Shown piece by piece: positions 26,046 to 34,963 of a DNA stretch of 53,292 nucleotides. Location of the stretch: IMG/VR virus record IMGVR_UViG_3300020442_000769, positions 1 through 53,292 of that record; one strand, written 5' to 3'. The position numbers were made by a program, and so were the translations under genes. A model generated the notes under the pieces. That model saw nothing but the letters and a program-made list of their open reading frames with translations, had not been told where the DNA came from and did no database searches. This DNA is from a virus. Every line of letters begins with the position of its first letter. The stretch's first letter is position 1.

Positions 26046-26880
26046 TTTATTTACAGATTATGGCGCACTTAATAGTAAAGAAGTTTTTGACGCTTTTGCA
26101 AGTGGTATTACTAATTGTGGGCATACCTATTCTTATAATGAGTACGATTGTGATGTTCCTGTCATTTGGTCTGTGCTATGGCATGGTAGAATGGCTGGAA
26201 ACAAAAAAGTTTGGGATTACTTCAAAGCACAGAACAAACAAGTTTTAGTTTTAGAAGTTGGCGGACTTAAACGTGGCACTACTTGGAAAGTTGGCATAGA
26301 TGGTATTAACAAAGAAGCATACTTTGGTCCAGACGGCAATGACGACACAAGAGCAAAAGAACTAGGACTTACTTTAAAACCTTGGCAAGAAAATAATAAC
26401 GGTGACATATTAATTTGTGCCCAACACAATAAAAGTCATCAGTTAAGATCAGTACTACAAACTAATTTAATACTAGATACATTAGAACACATACGAAATC
26501 AAACTGACAGAAGAATAATTGTAAGACCCCACCCACGTTGTCCATTAACAGGTATGGAACACGAATTTCCAAATGTAGTAATTCAAAGACCTGTTCATGT
26601 AAAAGGAACATATGATGATTTTGATTTGAATCTATCAAATGTTTTTATGTTATATTCATACACTAGCAATCCAGGACTTCAAGCAGTAATGGAAGGTATA
26701 CCTGTTGCAGTAAGTGAAAGCAGTTTGGCATATCCTGTTGCTAACGAATGGTTTTGTAATTTAAATGATATCAAACGTCCTGATAGAACACAATGGCTAA
26801 ATGATTTGGCTTACACAGAGTGGACATTGGACGAAATTCGTGCAGGAATTCCGCTAAATCGCTTGACTTATTTCTTTTAA
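26035..26880 (+). CDS. Capsule-transferase-like protein, third copy
   Basis: The start at 26035 lies 11 bases inside the previous gene; the protein is 281 aa. It carries RRIIVRPHPRCPLTGM and FMLYSYTSNPGLQAVMEGIP, aligning with RPIIVRPHP and the SSPLVASAIEGVP region of the 24304 protein. It ends in WTLDEIRAGIPLNRL, the same tail as the other copies. The three copies probably arose by tandem duplication and then divergence in acceptor specificity. Its 3' end holds the sigma70-type promoter for the next gene. Confidence 0.7.
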   Translation: MKFSLFTDYGALNSKEVFDAFASGITNCGHTYSYNEYDCDVPVIWSVLWHGRMAGNKKVWDYFKAQNKQVLVLEVGGLKRGTTWKVGIDGINKEAYFGPDGNDDTRAKELGLTLKPWQENNNGDILICAQHNKSHQLRSVLQTNLILDTLEHIRNQTDRRIIVRPHPRCPLTGMEHEFPNVVIQRPVHVKGTYDDFDLNLSNVFMLYSYTSNPGLQAVMEGIPVAVSESSLAYPVANEWFCNLNDIKRPDRTQWLNDLAYTEWTLDEIRAGIPLNRLTYFF

Positions 26881-26891
26881 TCAAGTATAAT
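26863..26891 (+). promoter_or_regulatory. Consensus sigma70 promoter ending 6 bases before ATG
   Basis: TTGACT (26863-26868), a 17-base spacer, then TATAAT (26886-26891) and ATAACA before the ATG at 26898. The predicted start site coincides with the start codon, so the mRNA should be leaderless. Confidence 0.8.
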
Positions 26892-26897
26892 ATAACA

Positions 26898-28193
26898 ATG
26901 AAAGTATTCACTCAATCCATTAATGACCTTACCTGTGAAGATTGTTTAGAACTCGTTGCGGGTATTAGTAACTTAAAATGGAGTGGAGTTGCTAAACTAC
27001 AAGACTTACATAGTTTTAAATTACATCCTGACAACCATAGAATAATGTTTAGTATTGCTAAACAAGTCTTTAGAGGTACTGCACTAACACAAAAACAACA
27101 CGAACTTGTAAAAAGTTTACTTGTAGAATATTATGCTGACCAATTTAAGGAAAGAGATATTGATGTTGTAGAACACGTAGACAACTTAAGGTTTCCTTAT
27201 CGGGAAGTAAATCAAGAGCATTGGTTAAAAGTGTTAGATGTAAAACATCCTAAAACTTATGTTGAAACAAAAATGCTTGTCATAAGATTTCCATTTAATA
27301 AAAAAGTTATAAGCAGAATTGATGAATTAAAAAACAATTCTGACAAAGATTATTTCTACAAAGATCACAAACATTACTTTCCATTAACAGAAAGAAACGT
27401 TTATAAACTTGTTACTATTGCAAGACGTTTTAGGCATAAGTTTGATATTGATAATGAAGTACAAACAATATTTGATAAGTGTATGGAGTACGAAGACAAT
27501 AGAGAACAATACTTGCCTGGTGTATATGATTATAAAATAAAAAACATACCTGATCTAGCAGTTCAACATTTACATGAAGACATAGGAGAAGTTGATGTAG
27601 ATAATCTTTTCAAATATTATGATAGGCGTAGAAAATATGGCCTTTGTGAATTTGATATTATGTCAGTAACTGATAGTATGATGGGATTGAACGCATTAAG
27701 CAAACAATTAATTGATAGGCCTTCTACTGCCGTTATGGTTAATTCTAAAAAATGGACATTAGATAATCTTTTGGATAGTCTGTTTGAAATGGATAGGTTG
27801 CCTATTGCAGTAGTGCTTGATGATGAAACTGCTTTGGATACTTTAATTGAAATGCATAGAAGATTAACTTTACGTATTCCAACAGAACAAATGTCTGTTA
27901 TGTTTAGATTAGATAAAGGTAAAAAAGATGCTGATGCATTTAACCAATTTGTGAGAGATAAGGCCTTAAATAATTATGTTGACAAAAATACAAAAGTAGT
28001 GTATATTAATAATAATAAAGTTCCTAAACCCGTTTACAGAAGCGATTGGGAACCTCTTACATTATTCTTATATACTAGGCAATCAATCGGTAGGCAAATG
28101 CAACAATGGTGTGAAGGCCATGATTTTATTTTACAATATGACGAAGGCAATTTAGGCTACATTTTTGGATACACGAAAGTAATATTAATATGA
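26898..28193 (+). CDS. Orphan 431-aa protein coupled to UvsW
   Basis: I do not recognise this protein. The start at 26898 follows a consensus promoter at leaderless distance. It is soluble and charged, mixed alpha/beta, with an N-terminal helical domain (ALTQKQHELVKSLLVEYYAD near residues 70-90) and a DIMSVTDSMMGLNALSKQL region near 270. No Walker A, nuclease triad or zinc site is evident. Its stop overlaps the UvsW start (ATGA at 28190), so the two are probably made together. A partner or DNA-recognition role for the UvsW helicase is the simplest guess. Confidence 0.7.
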   Translation: MKVFTQSINDLTCEDCLELVAGISNLKWSGVAKLQDLHSFKLHPDNHRIMFSIAKQVFRGTALTQKQHELVKSLLVEYYADQFKERDIDVVEHVDNLRFPYREVNQEHWLKVLDVKHPKTYVETKMLVIRFPFNKKVISRIDELKNNSDKDYFYKDHKHYFPLTERNVYKLVTIARRFRHKFDIDNEVQTIFDKCMEYEDNREQYLPGVYDYKIKNIPDLAVQHLHEDIGEVDVDNLFKYYDRRRKYGLCEFDIMSVTDSMMGLNALSKQLIDRPSTAVMVNSKKWTLDNLLDSLFEMDRLPIAVVLDDETALDTLIEMHRRLTLRIPTEQMSVMFRLDKGKKDADAFNQFVRDKALNNYVDKNTKVVYINNNKVPKPVYRSDWEPLTLFLYTRQSIGRQMQQWCEGHDFILQYDEGNLGYIFGYTKVILI

Positions 28194-29644
28194 TAAGTTG
28201 TAGGATAGTAATACAAGACGAAGTAAACGTAAAGGTAGAAAACTTGCCTGTTGAATATCGTAGAAAGATTGCAAACAAGTTAAAGTTTCAAGTACCATAT
28301 GCACGTTACCTACCACAATACAAACTAGGAAGATGGGATGGAACTATATCTTTTTTCGGAATTGGTGGTACTGGTTACGTTAATCATCTTGATATCATTG
28401 TAAACACACTTGTTGACGCAGGTGTTGAGATTGCAGATATTGTAGATAAAAGACAAAAGCATGAACTAACTTTTGATGCTATTGACGAAAATTATTGGGG
28501 TGATACAACGTGGCCCGAAGGACATCAATGTGCTGGGCAACCAATTGTATTGAGAGACTATCAAGTAGAAGTTGTAAACAATTTTATTAAAAGTCCTCAA
28601 GCATTACAAGAAGTTGCCACAGGCGCAGGTAAAACTATTATTACTGCAACACTATCTCACTTATGTGAAAAGTATGGACGCACATTAGTTATTGTTCCAA
28701 ACAAATCACTAGTAACACAAACAGAAGAAGATTATGTAAACTGCGGATTAGACGTAGGTGTTTACTTTGGTGACAGAAAAGAATTAGGTAAGACTCACAC
28801 TATCTGTACTTGGCAAAGTTTGAATATACTTGACAAGAAGACAAAAGACGGAGAAGCAGTATTGACACTAGCAGAGTTTTTAGATGGTGTGAGCACAATT
28901 ATTATTGATGAAGTGCATCAAGCAAAAGCAGATGTACTTAAAAAATTACTAACACAAAATTTAAAAAATGCTCCAATACGTTGGGGACTTACAGGTACTA
29001 TACCTAAAGAGCAGTTTGAATTCCAAAGCATACTAGCAAGTATAGGCCCTGTAATTAATCAAATAAGTGCAAAAGAATTACAAGATAAAGGTGTATTAAG
29101 TAAATGTCATGTTAATATTGTACAGTTACTAGATACAAAAGAATATAGATCTTATCAAGAAGAATTAAAATATCTTGTTACAGATAAAGAAAGAGTAAAG
29201 TATATTTCTAAAATGTGTGACAGTATTAAAGATTCAGGTAATACTCTAATTCTAGTTGATAGAATTAGTGCAGGCGAACAAATACAAGAATTAATACCCG
29301 GTTCAACATTCGTTAAAGGCGATGTAAAATTAAAAGAAAGAAAAGTAGCATACGATGAAATTCAAAAAGGAACTAACAATGTGGTTATTGCAACCTATGG
29401 CGTTGCGGCGGTGGGAATTAATATTCCTCGCATTTTTAATCTCGTCCTTATTGAGCCTGGCAAGTCTTTTGTCAGGGTAATACAATCAATTGGCAGAGGC
29501 ATAAGAAAGGCAGAAGACAAAGACTTTGTACAGATATGGGATCTTACATCTACTTGTAAGTATGCAAAGCGACATTTAACTTCACGTAAAAAGTTTTACA
29601 AAGAAGCAGAATACCCATTTACTATTGAAAAGGTAGATTGGTAA
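28190..29644 (+). CDS. uvsW: UvsW recombination helicase
   Basis: This 484-aa superfamily 2 helicase has an N-terminal substrate-recognition domain (YARYLPQYKLGRWDG), Walker A ATGAGKT (about 143-149), DEVH near residue 242, LTGT and the C-terminal motif QSIGRGIRK. UvsW unwinds branched DNA, R-loops and stalled forks, and in T4 switches replication from origin to recombination mode. The length is close to T4 UvsW (502 aa). It is translationally coupled to the orphan gene upstream and to the small gene downstream (TAATG). Confidence 0.93.
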   Translation: MISCRIVIQDEVNVKVENLPVEYRRKIANKLKFQVPYARYLPQYKLGRWDGTISFFGIGGTGYVNHLDIIVNTLVDAGVEIADIVDKRQKHELTFDAIDENYWGDTTWPEGHQCAGQPIVLRDYQVEVVNNFIKSPQALQEVATGAGKTIITATLSHLCEKYGRTLVIVPNKSLVTQTEEDYVNCGLDVGVYFGDRKELGKTHTICTWQSLNILDKKTKDGEAVLTLAEFLDGVSTIIIDEVHQAKADVLKKLLTQNLKNAPIRWGLTGTIPKEQFEFQSILASIGPVINQISAKELQDKGVLSKCHVNIVQLLDTKEYRSYQEELKYLVTDKERVKYISKMCDSIKDSGNTLILVDRISAGEQIQELIPGSTFVKGDVKLKERKVAYDEIQKGTNNVVIATYGVAAVGINIPRIFNLVLIEPGKSFVRVIQSIGRGIRKAEDKDFVQIWDLTSTCKYAKRHLTSRKKFYKEAEYPFTIEKVDW

Positions 29645-29868
29645 TGAAGAAATTTACAGTTGAAATAAATGTTGGTGATGAAATATATGTAGGTAGATTC
29701 CGTAACGTGACTACAAAAATAAAAGCAATAGAGTTTGATGATCACGGACAGCCTGTGCTAGTGACGAGCAAAGGAAAGAAAAATCTTTTTAGTTGCAGAC
29801 TAGCAAAACTTGACCCTGGGAATTTAACTCCTAAACAAATTATGGCTAAGAAAAAGCGACAGGAGTGA
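29644..29868 (+). CDS. Small hypothetical protein after UvsW
   Basis: The 74-aa basic protein starts at 29644, overlapping the UvsW stop by one base. It has a short beta-barrel-like order (KKFTVEINVGDEIYVGRF, TKIKAIEFDDHGQPVLVTS) and a lysine-rich end. It may bind RNA or DNA or a protein partner; I see no family. Confidence 0.65.
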   Translation: MKKFTVEINVGDEIYVGRFRNVTTKIKAIEFDDHGQPVLVTSKGKKNLFSCRLAKLDPGNLTPKQIMAKKKRQE

Positions 29869-29869
29869 A

Positions 29870-30376
29870 ATGAGAATACTTACATTAGATAATAAGTGTT
29901 ACAAGTTAGAGCATTTGCCAGACGAACTAACAGAAGACATACGTTTTGCAGTATTAGATAATTCTGATCCAAAAAACCCAGACTTCTTTTATATCCCTTT
30001 GATATTTTTAGAAAGTTTTAATTCACCAGCAATGGTAATGGAAATAAATGGAAAAGAAATTACTATGCCAATTGATTGGCACCTAGCAGTAGGAGATAGC
30101 GAAGGTACTGGAGATATAGAAGTGTTGCCACTAACCAGTTTAAATGATAGAGGGTTTGAAGCATTTCTTTTTAATCCTTTAACAAGTTATACTATGAACT
30201 GGGGCGAAGTTAAGATTACTAATTTTTATAATGATGTAAAATGGTACTTTCCAAAAATGAAAAATGGACAGTTACTAGGAGTACCAATCACAGATGGTGA
30301 TAATCCACAATGTGCTTGGTTTGTTAAAGATATTAGTAGGCAAAGTGAAACAATAGATTATGGTGCATTGGTTTAA
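29870..30376 (+). CDS. Conserved hypothetical, 168 aa
   Basis: This acidic protein is not recognised. It contains FYIPLIFLESFNSPAMVMEI and a DWHLAVGDSEGTGDIEVLP segment, with a central FNPLTSYTMNWGEVKIT. It looks like a single beta-rich domain with no signal peptide or membrane segment. It sits between the UvsW unit and a gene of the 30360/37551 pair, which it overlaps by 17 bases. Confidence 0.6.
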   Translation: MRILTLDNKCYKLEHLPDELTEDIRFAVLDNSDPKNPDFFYIPLIFLESFNSPAMVMEINGKEITMPIDWHLAVGDSEGTGDIEVLPLTSLNDRGFEAFLFNPLTSYTMNWGEVKITNFYNDVKWYFPKMKNGQLLGVPITDGDNPQCAWFVKDISRQSETIDYGALV

Positions 30377-31100
30377 AAAGAAAAAGATAAAACTAGAAGT
30401 TTTTACAAATCAGCAGTATGCTTTTGATCAATTCCAACCTATGTTGGCTAAAAAGTTTATTCCTGATTGGTGGAAAAAATTACCTGCAAGTAGAACTGAC
30501 GCAGGGTTATTTACAGAAGGTAATAATACTATTCCTGTAAGCAGTATGAAACAATGTCCTGCTATAAACGAAATATTAAAAACAGGAGTAATATTTCCAA
30601 GTTGGTGTGAACTACATTTTAAAGTAGGCGAGTTTGGAGAAATAGAACAAAGAGTTTTTCCAGAACATACTGCACTAATACCACATGATGCACAAGATTG
30701 GTTGTTCCATAAACCAGAATATTCACACGTAAAGGTTGGGTCTCCTTGGTTAATTAGAGAAACATCAGGTGTGGATTTTATGTGGATAAAACCCGATTGG
30801 CATACAACCGATCCGTTAGCATACTGGGGTGTGCCTGGAATAGTAGAGTACAAATATCAACACGCAGTCTTAAACAACATAATGGTAAAGAATGGATCCG
30901 AAATCAAAATTAATGCAGGTGATCCTTGGTTACAACTTATACCATTAAGTGATGCAGAAATTGAAATAGACTGCCAGGTTGTCTCAAGTGAAGAAATGAG
31001 TCGATTAAATACAACGAACATTTCAGCAGTAGGAAGTTACATGAAGACAATCAAAAATATCAAAAAGCAAAAGGAAAGACTAGATGGAAAAAACAATTAG
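30360..31100 (+). CDS. DUF6065-like hypothetical, copy 1 of 2
   Basis: This 246-aa protein shares its order of blocks with the gene at 37551: a WWKKLP-type start, CPAINEILKTGVIFPSWCE, a GSPWLI region and a C-terminal beta half ending in LQLIPLSD. The other copy reads CPAVLDVLNMGYIIPLWCD and VQIIPFKRE at the same places. I associate this pattern with the phage family DUF6065 from memory, with moderate confidence. The function is unknown; the conserved Trp and Cys suggest a metal- or ligand-binding beta domain. Confidence 0.6.
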   Translation: MVHWFKKKKIKLEVFTNQQYAFDQFQPMLAKKFIPDWWKKLPASRTDAGLFTEGNNTIPVSSMKQCPAINEILKTGVIFPSWCELHFKVGEFGEIEQRVFPEHTALIPHDAQDWLFHKPEYSHVKVGSPWLIRETSGVDFMWIKPDWHTTDPLAYWGVPGIVEYKYQHAVLNNIMVKNGSEIKINAGDPWLQLIPLSDAEIEIDCQVVSSEEMSRLNTTNISAVGSYMKTIKNIKKQKERLDGKNN

Positions 31101-31653
31101 TGAAGAATACGTTCAGCAGTTATCACAACTGCATGATGAGAAAGCATCATTTGGTGATGCTAAAGGATTAAAAGCAATCGAAAAATGGATTCAAGAATTT
31201 AAACCTCAATCAATTATAGACTATGGTTGCGGTAAAGGTGGCGTTGTTCTTGCACTAAAAGAAAATTATTCTTCTATTGATACAATTGGTTATGATCCAG
31301 GTATGGTAGACTTTAAAGTAAAACCTACGAAAAAATTTGATATGCTTATTAGTACTGATGTGTTAGAACATATTGAACCTGTGTTTTTAGATGCTGTCTT
31401 AAAAGAAATGAACCAGTACTTTACAAAAAATGCTTTCCTTATTATTGCTACAAGTCCTGCTAAAAAGTTTTTACCAGACGGACGTAATGCACACTTGATT
31501 GTTGAAACGCCAGGTTGGTGGAAACACAAATTAGAAACACTTATGCCAGATTGCATTATACATTGGCACGAGTTTGTTGAGAAAACACGCACAGATAAAA
31601 AAGGAAATGTTAAACCTAACAACAAGTACATTGTTGTATTAAGGAAAAAATAA
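31084..31653 (+). CDS. Class I SAM methyltransferase
   Basis: This 189-aa protein has motif I IIDYGCGKGGVVLAL (about 40-54), the acidic ribose-binding step IGYDPGM and a DVLEHIEP motif near residue 97. These mark Rossmann-type methyltransferases. The C-terminal half is short with WWKHKLETLMPDC. The target cannot be inferred; a small molecule or sugar is possible given the nearby methyltransferase-like, oxygenase and cupin genes. It overlaps the previous gene by 17 bases and the next by one. Confidence 0.82.
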   Translation: MEKTISEEYVQQLSQLHDEKASFGDAKGLKAIEKWIQEFKPQSIIDYGCGKGGVVLALKENYSSIDTIGYDPGMVDFKVKPTKKFDMLISTDVLEHIEPVFLDAVLKEMNQYFTKNAFLIIATSPAKKFLPDGRNAHLIVETPGWWKHKLETLMPDCIIHWHEFVEKTRTDKKGNVKPNNKYIVVLRKK

Positions 31654-32372
31654 TGAGTTTTACTAACTTAATTACAACTGCTATTGACTCAGTTGCTGAC
31701 GAAATATTAAGTCAGCCTAATCCAAGTGTTTGTGAATTAGGAAACCAAAGATTAAAAAATAATAAATCACGTGCAAAATTATTTCAAAGAAAAAATATTA
31801 CTACAAGTTGTTCAACTACAAAAGAATTTTTCTTAGCATTAGGATTCAAAAGATATCTAGCAATAGATGTTAATACTGAAATGGATGCAGTTGCTATGGA
31901 CCTTAATATGGACATAGTTTCACATTATAACTTTACAGAAAAATTTAATCTAGTTACAAATAACGGTACTGGCGAACACGTTTTTAATCAACTTGCAGTA
32001 TTTAAAAACACACACGATATTACTAAAACAGGTGGATTTATGATCCATGTGTTACCTTTTTATAGATGGGTAGATCATGGCTTTTATAACTTTCACCCTA
32101 ACTTATTTTTCTGTCTAGCACATCAAAACAATTACAATATGCGTGGCGTATGGATTGGTACAAGTGATGGTGCTCATGTTGAAAAACTAGGAACAAAACT
32201 TAATAGAGATAAAGGTTACCGAGGCAAATTCAATTTGGATTCTTGGGAAAGAGACCCAATGGTTGTCGCTATAATGCAGAAAGTAGATCACAAAGAATTC
32301 GAAATGCCTCAACAACATCTGTACTCAGGCGACAACATAACAAGTAGTGAGATAAGTGAAAGGTACAAATGA
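31653..32372 (+). CDS. Divergent methyltransferase-like protein
   Basis: This 239-aa protein has a degenerate SAM-fold layout: SVCELGNQRL where motif I should be, then YLAIDVNTEMDAVAMDLN, FNLVTNNGTGEHVFN and GGFMIHVLPFYRW. The glycine-rich loop of motif I is missing, so it may bind SAM differently or have lost activity. Similar proteins act on sugars or peptides in other phages. Stop and next start overlap (ATGA). Confidence 0.6.
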   Translation: MSFTNLITTAIDSVADEILSQPNPSVCELGNQRLKNNKSRAKLFQRKNITTSCSTTKEFFLALGFKRYLAIDVNTEMDAVAMDLNMDIVSHYNFTEKFNLVTNNGTGEHVFNQLAVFKNTHDITKTGGFMIHVLPFYRWVDHGFYNFHPNLFFCLAHQNNYNMRGVWIGTSDGAHVEKLGTKLNRDKGYRGKFNLDSWERDPMVVAIMQKVDHKEFEMPQQHLYSGDNITSSEISERYK

Positions 32373-33145
32373 ACCAATACTCCGTATTGCAAAACTTTAC
32401 GCCAGAGTGCTTAAAGTTAGATCCGTTTCCTTACATACATATTCCACAGGTGTTACCGTGGCCGTTGTATGAAAAACTAGAAGCGGAATATCCAGAACAA
32501 CACGTAACAGGTGGTACTGATAAAGGCTTTGGTACTGCTAGATATAGACAACATGAATTTGATTATGTAAATGTTGTCAGTGATACTTGGCGTGAGTTTA
32601 TTGCTTACAATACAAGTAGAGAATTCAAAGACGAACTAATAAGAGCATTTAGAACAGCCATTGTTGAACATTACAATACTAACAAAGGTTGGAAAGAAGA
32701 CCTTTATACAAAATATACAAGAGCAGATGTAAGTCCAAGAATGGAACCTAAGAAAGGTTCAATTAGAATGGAAATGCAATTTGTTTGTAACGCAATAGAT
32801 AATATTCAAATTAGAACACCGCACGTAGATCAATCAAAAGAATTATTTGCTTGTTTATTTTATTTTAAAAAACCAGAAGACGAAGGTACAGATGGTGGAT
32901 TAAATGTTTATAGAAATACAGCAGGTAAACAATGGCGTAGAGTAACAGGACGAGAAGCAGTAGCAGAAGATATTAATGCAGTGGATCATATTCCTTATGC
33001 AAGAAACACAATGGCTTGTTTTCTTAATACTGTGAATAGTTTACATGGCGTGACCCCTAGAGCAAATCCAAAAACTATTCGTAGGTATATTAACATTGAT
33101 GGTCACGTAGAGGAGAAACTGTTTAGGTTTATTGATGATGAGTAG
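32369..33145 (+). CDS. 2-oxoglutarate/Fe(II) oxygenase-like protein
   Basis: This 258-aa protein contains HVDQSKELFACLFYF (Fe-binding H-x-D), LNTVNSLHGVTPR (distal His) and an RRYI segment that would bind 2-oxoglutarate. This is the facial triad of the dioxygenase superfamily. Such phage enzymes hydroxylate sugars, nucleobases or proteins. It lies between methyltransferase-like genes and a cupin, which supports a small-molecule or glycan tailoring cluster. Confidence 0.8.
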   Translation: MNQYSVLQNFTPECLKLDPFPYIHIPQVLPWPLYEKLEAEYPEQHVTGGTDKGFGTARYRQHEFDYVNVVSDTWREFIAYNTSREFKDELIRAFRTAIVEHYNTNKGWKEDLYTKYTRADVSPRMEPKKGSIRMEMQFVCNAIDNIQIRTPHVDQSKELFACLFYFKKPEDEGTDGGLNVYRNTAGKQWRRVTGREAVAEDINAVDHIPYARNTMACFLNTVNSLHGVTPRANPKTIRRYINIDGHVEEKLFRFIDDE

Positions 33146-33290
33146 TAGTTTAACTGCCAGTGAATGGACAATGCTTGGTGTTTTAGAAAACACAACCATT
33201 TTAGATGAGGAAGAAAAACAAATGCCCGTTGAAGAATGGATAGAATATAAAGTTAAACAGTTAAAGGAGAAACAAAATGAAAGCAGGTAA
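33135..33290 (+). CDS. 51-aa hypothetical protein
   Basis: A small frame begins at 33135 inside the end of the oxygenase gene (MMSSSLTASEWTMLGVLEN) and ends at 33290, overlapping the cupin start at 33277 by 14 bases. It fills the only gap between these genes with typical phage codon use, and its C-terminus (EEWIEYKVKQLKEKQNE) is helical and charged. The ribosome-binding site is weak. Confidence 0.6.
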   Translation: MMSSSLTASEWTMLGVLENTTILDEEEKQMPVEEWIEYKVKQLKEKQNESR

Positions 33291-33627
33291 GATATGGGGA
33301 CAAACAGAACTCATTCATGCCAATGGAGTTCTAGAGTTTCACAGAATAGAATTTAAAAAAGGTTTTAAGTGTTCAGAACACGAACACAGATATAAATGGA
33401 ACGGATTCTTTGTTGAATCGGGCAAGATGCTTGTCCGTGTTTGGCAAGATGACCAAGGATTGGTCGACGAAACAATTCTTGGACCTGGAGACTTTACACA
33501 GGTAAAACCTGGTAAGGTACATCAGTTTGAAGGCATTGAAGATGGAGTTGCCTTTGAGTTGTACTGGGCGGAGTTTAATCATGATGACATAGTTAGACGC
33601 ACGTCTGGTACTAAAGTAGAGAAATAA
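33277..33627 (+). CDS. Cupin-domain protein
   Basis: This 116-aa protein is a single cupin: FKCSEHEHRYKWNGFFVESG gives the first metal motif, and GDFTQVKPGKVHQFEGIE the second, with the paired His and Glu residues. Small stand-alone cupins bind a metal and act as isomerases or dioxygenases. AGGAG precedes the start. It lies directly ahead of the purine permease gene and may be cotranscribed with it. Confidence 0.82.
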   Translation: MKAGKIWGQTELIHANGVLEFHRIEFKKGFKCSEHEHRYKWNGFFVESGKMLVRVWQDDQGLVDETILGPGDFTQVKPGKVHQFEGIEDGVAFELYWAEFNHDDIVRRTSGTKVEK

Positions 33628-33643
33628 ACAAAGGAGGAACAGT

Positions 33644-34954
33644 ATGTTCAAATCACTTTCAGAAAGTGTTGGTAACTTTTTTAGTTTACCTAAAGGCAGT
33701 TCAGTCAGAACAGAAGTTATGGCAGGATTGGCTACCTTTCTAACAATGGCATATATCACGGTAGTAAACCCTGCTATATTGTCAACTGAAGGTACCGGTA
33801 TGGAGTTCGGTGCCGTATTTACTGCAACCATTATTGCGGCAGTAGTAGGTACATTAATAATGGGACTTTGGGCCAAATGGCCTGTAGCACTAGCACCAGG
33901 AATGGGACTAAATGCCTTTTTTGCATTTGGTGTTGTCTTTGGTATGGGTTACACTTACCAACAGGCACTAGCGGCTGTGTTTATCGCAGGTATTGTGTTT
34001 ATTGGTTTAAGTATAACACCGGCTAGAAAATATATCATCAACAGTATTCCTAAGTCAATGAAATTAGGTGTAGGAGCAGGTATTGGTTTGTTCCTTGCTA
34101 TCATTGGTTTAAAGAATGCAGGTGTTGTTGTAGATAATCCGGCAACTTTAGTTGGCTTAGGTGACATTAGTAGTTGGCCAGTTTTATTAGCAGGACTTGG
34201 TTTTGCTATTATGGCGATTGCTGACAAACGTGGTATCCCAGGTGCAATTATTATTGGTATTCTAGCAACAAGTATTATTGCTTGGATTTTTGGAGTTTCA
34301 GAAATCGGCGGTGTAGTTGGTAGTATTCCTAACCCAAGTCATGCATTTAGTATGGACTTCAGTTTGATTGCGACAGCAGGTTTCATTGGAACTGCATTTG
34401 CATTCTTATTTGTTGACTTCTTTGATACTGCTGGAACACTAACAAGTGTTGCTAACTTAACAGGAAAAGTAAACAAGAAAGGCGAAGTCGAAGGTATCGA
34501 TAGAGCATTGTTGGCTGACTCTGTAGCAACATCAGTTGGAGCATTAGCAGGTACTAGTAACACAACTTCATACATTGAAAGTGGTGCTGGTATTAAAGAA
34601 GGTGGTAAGACAGGACTAACGGCAGTAACAGTTGCCGTATTGTTTGCACTATGTTTATTCTTTGCACCATTGGCGCAGAGCATTCCTGCATTTGCAACGG
34701 CTCCTGCACTTGTATTCATTGCAACATATTTCTTACGTAATCTAAAAGATATCGAATGGGATGATGTGAGTGAATACGCACCGGCAGTACTAGCGGCAAT
34801 CATTATGCCGTTGACTTTTAGTATTGCATACGGTATTGCACTTGGCTTTATTGCACACGTTGTAATTAAAGCAGTAAGTGGTAAACACGCAGATTTAAAT
34901 GGCGGTTCATTAGCAATCGCGGCTGTTAGTGTTTTATACTTTGCAGTAGCATAA
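33644..34954 (+). CDS. AzgA-type purine permease (NCS2 family)
   Basis: This 436-aa protein is a full-length nucleobase transporter with 12-14 predicted membrane helices. It has the family landmarks: N-terminal RTEVMAGLATFLTMAYITVV, a DFFDTAGTL helix near residue 262 and GTSNTTSYIESGAGIKEGG near residues 304-322, which forms the substrate site in AzgA (PurP) proteins of the inner membrane. These import adenine, guanine or hypoxanthine with protons. The length matches E. coli AzgA-type proteins and no frameshift is present. An AAGGAGG site precedes it and a hairpin follows, so it is the last gene of its operon. Codon use resembles its neighbours, so the acquisition may be old. Confidence 0.93.
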   Translation: MFKSLSESVGNFFSLPKGSSVRTEVMAGLATFLTMAYITVVNPAILSTEGTGMEFGAVFTATIIAAVVGTLIMGLWAKWPVALAPGMGLNAFFAFGVVFGMGYTYQQALAAVFIAGIVFIGLSITPARKYIINSIPKSMKLGVGAGIGLFLAIIGLKNAGVVVDNPATLVGLGDISSWPVLLAGLGFAIMAIADKRGIPGAIIIGILATSIIAWIFGVSEIGGVVGSIPNPSHAFSMDFSLIATAGFIGTAFAFLFVDFFDTAGTLTSVANLTGKVNKKGEVEGIDRALLADSVATSVGALAGTSNTTSYIESGAGIKEGGKTGLTAVTVAVLFALCLFFAPLAQSIPAFATAPALVFIATYFLRNLKDIEWDDVSEYAPAVLAAIIMPLTFSIAYGIALGFIAHVVIKAVSGKHADLNGGSLAIAAVSVLYFAVA

Positions 34955-34963
34955 TATTAACCT

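Noticed and set aside
26820-26897. Upstream start for the orphan UvsW-linked protein
   Set aside because: It lies inside the previous gene and upstream of the promoter's start site; the ATG at 26898 fits the promoter.
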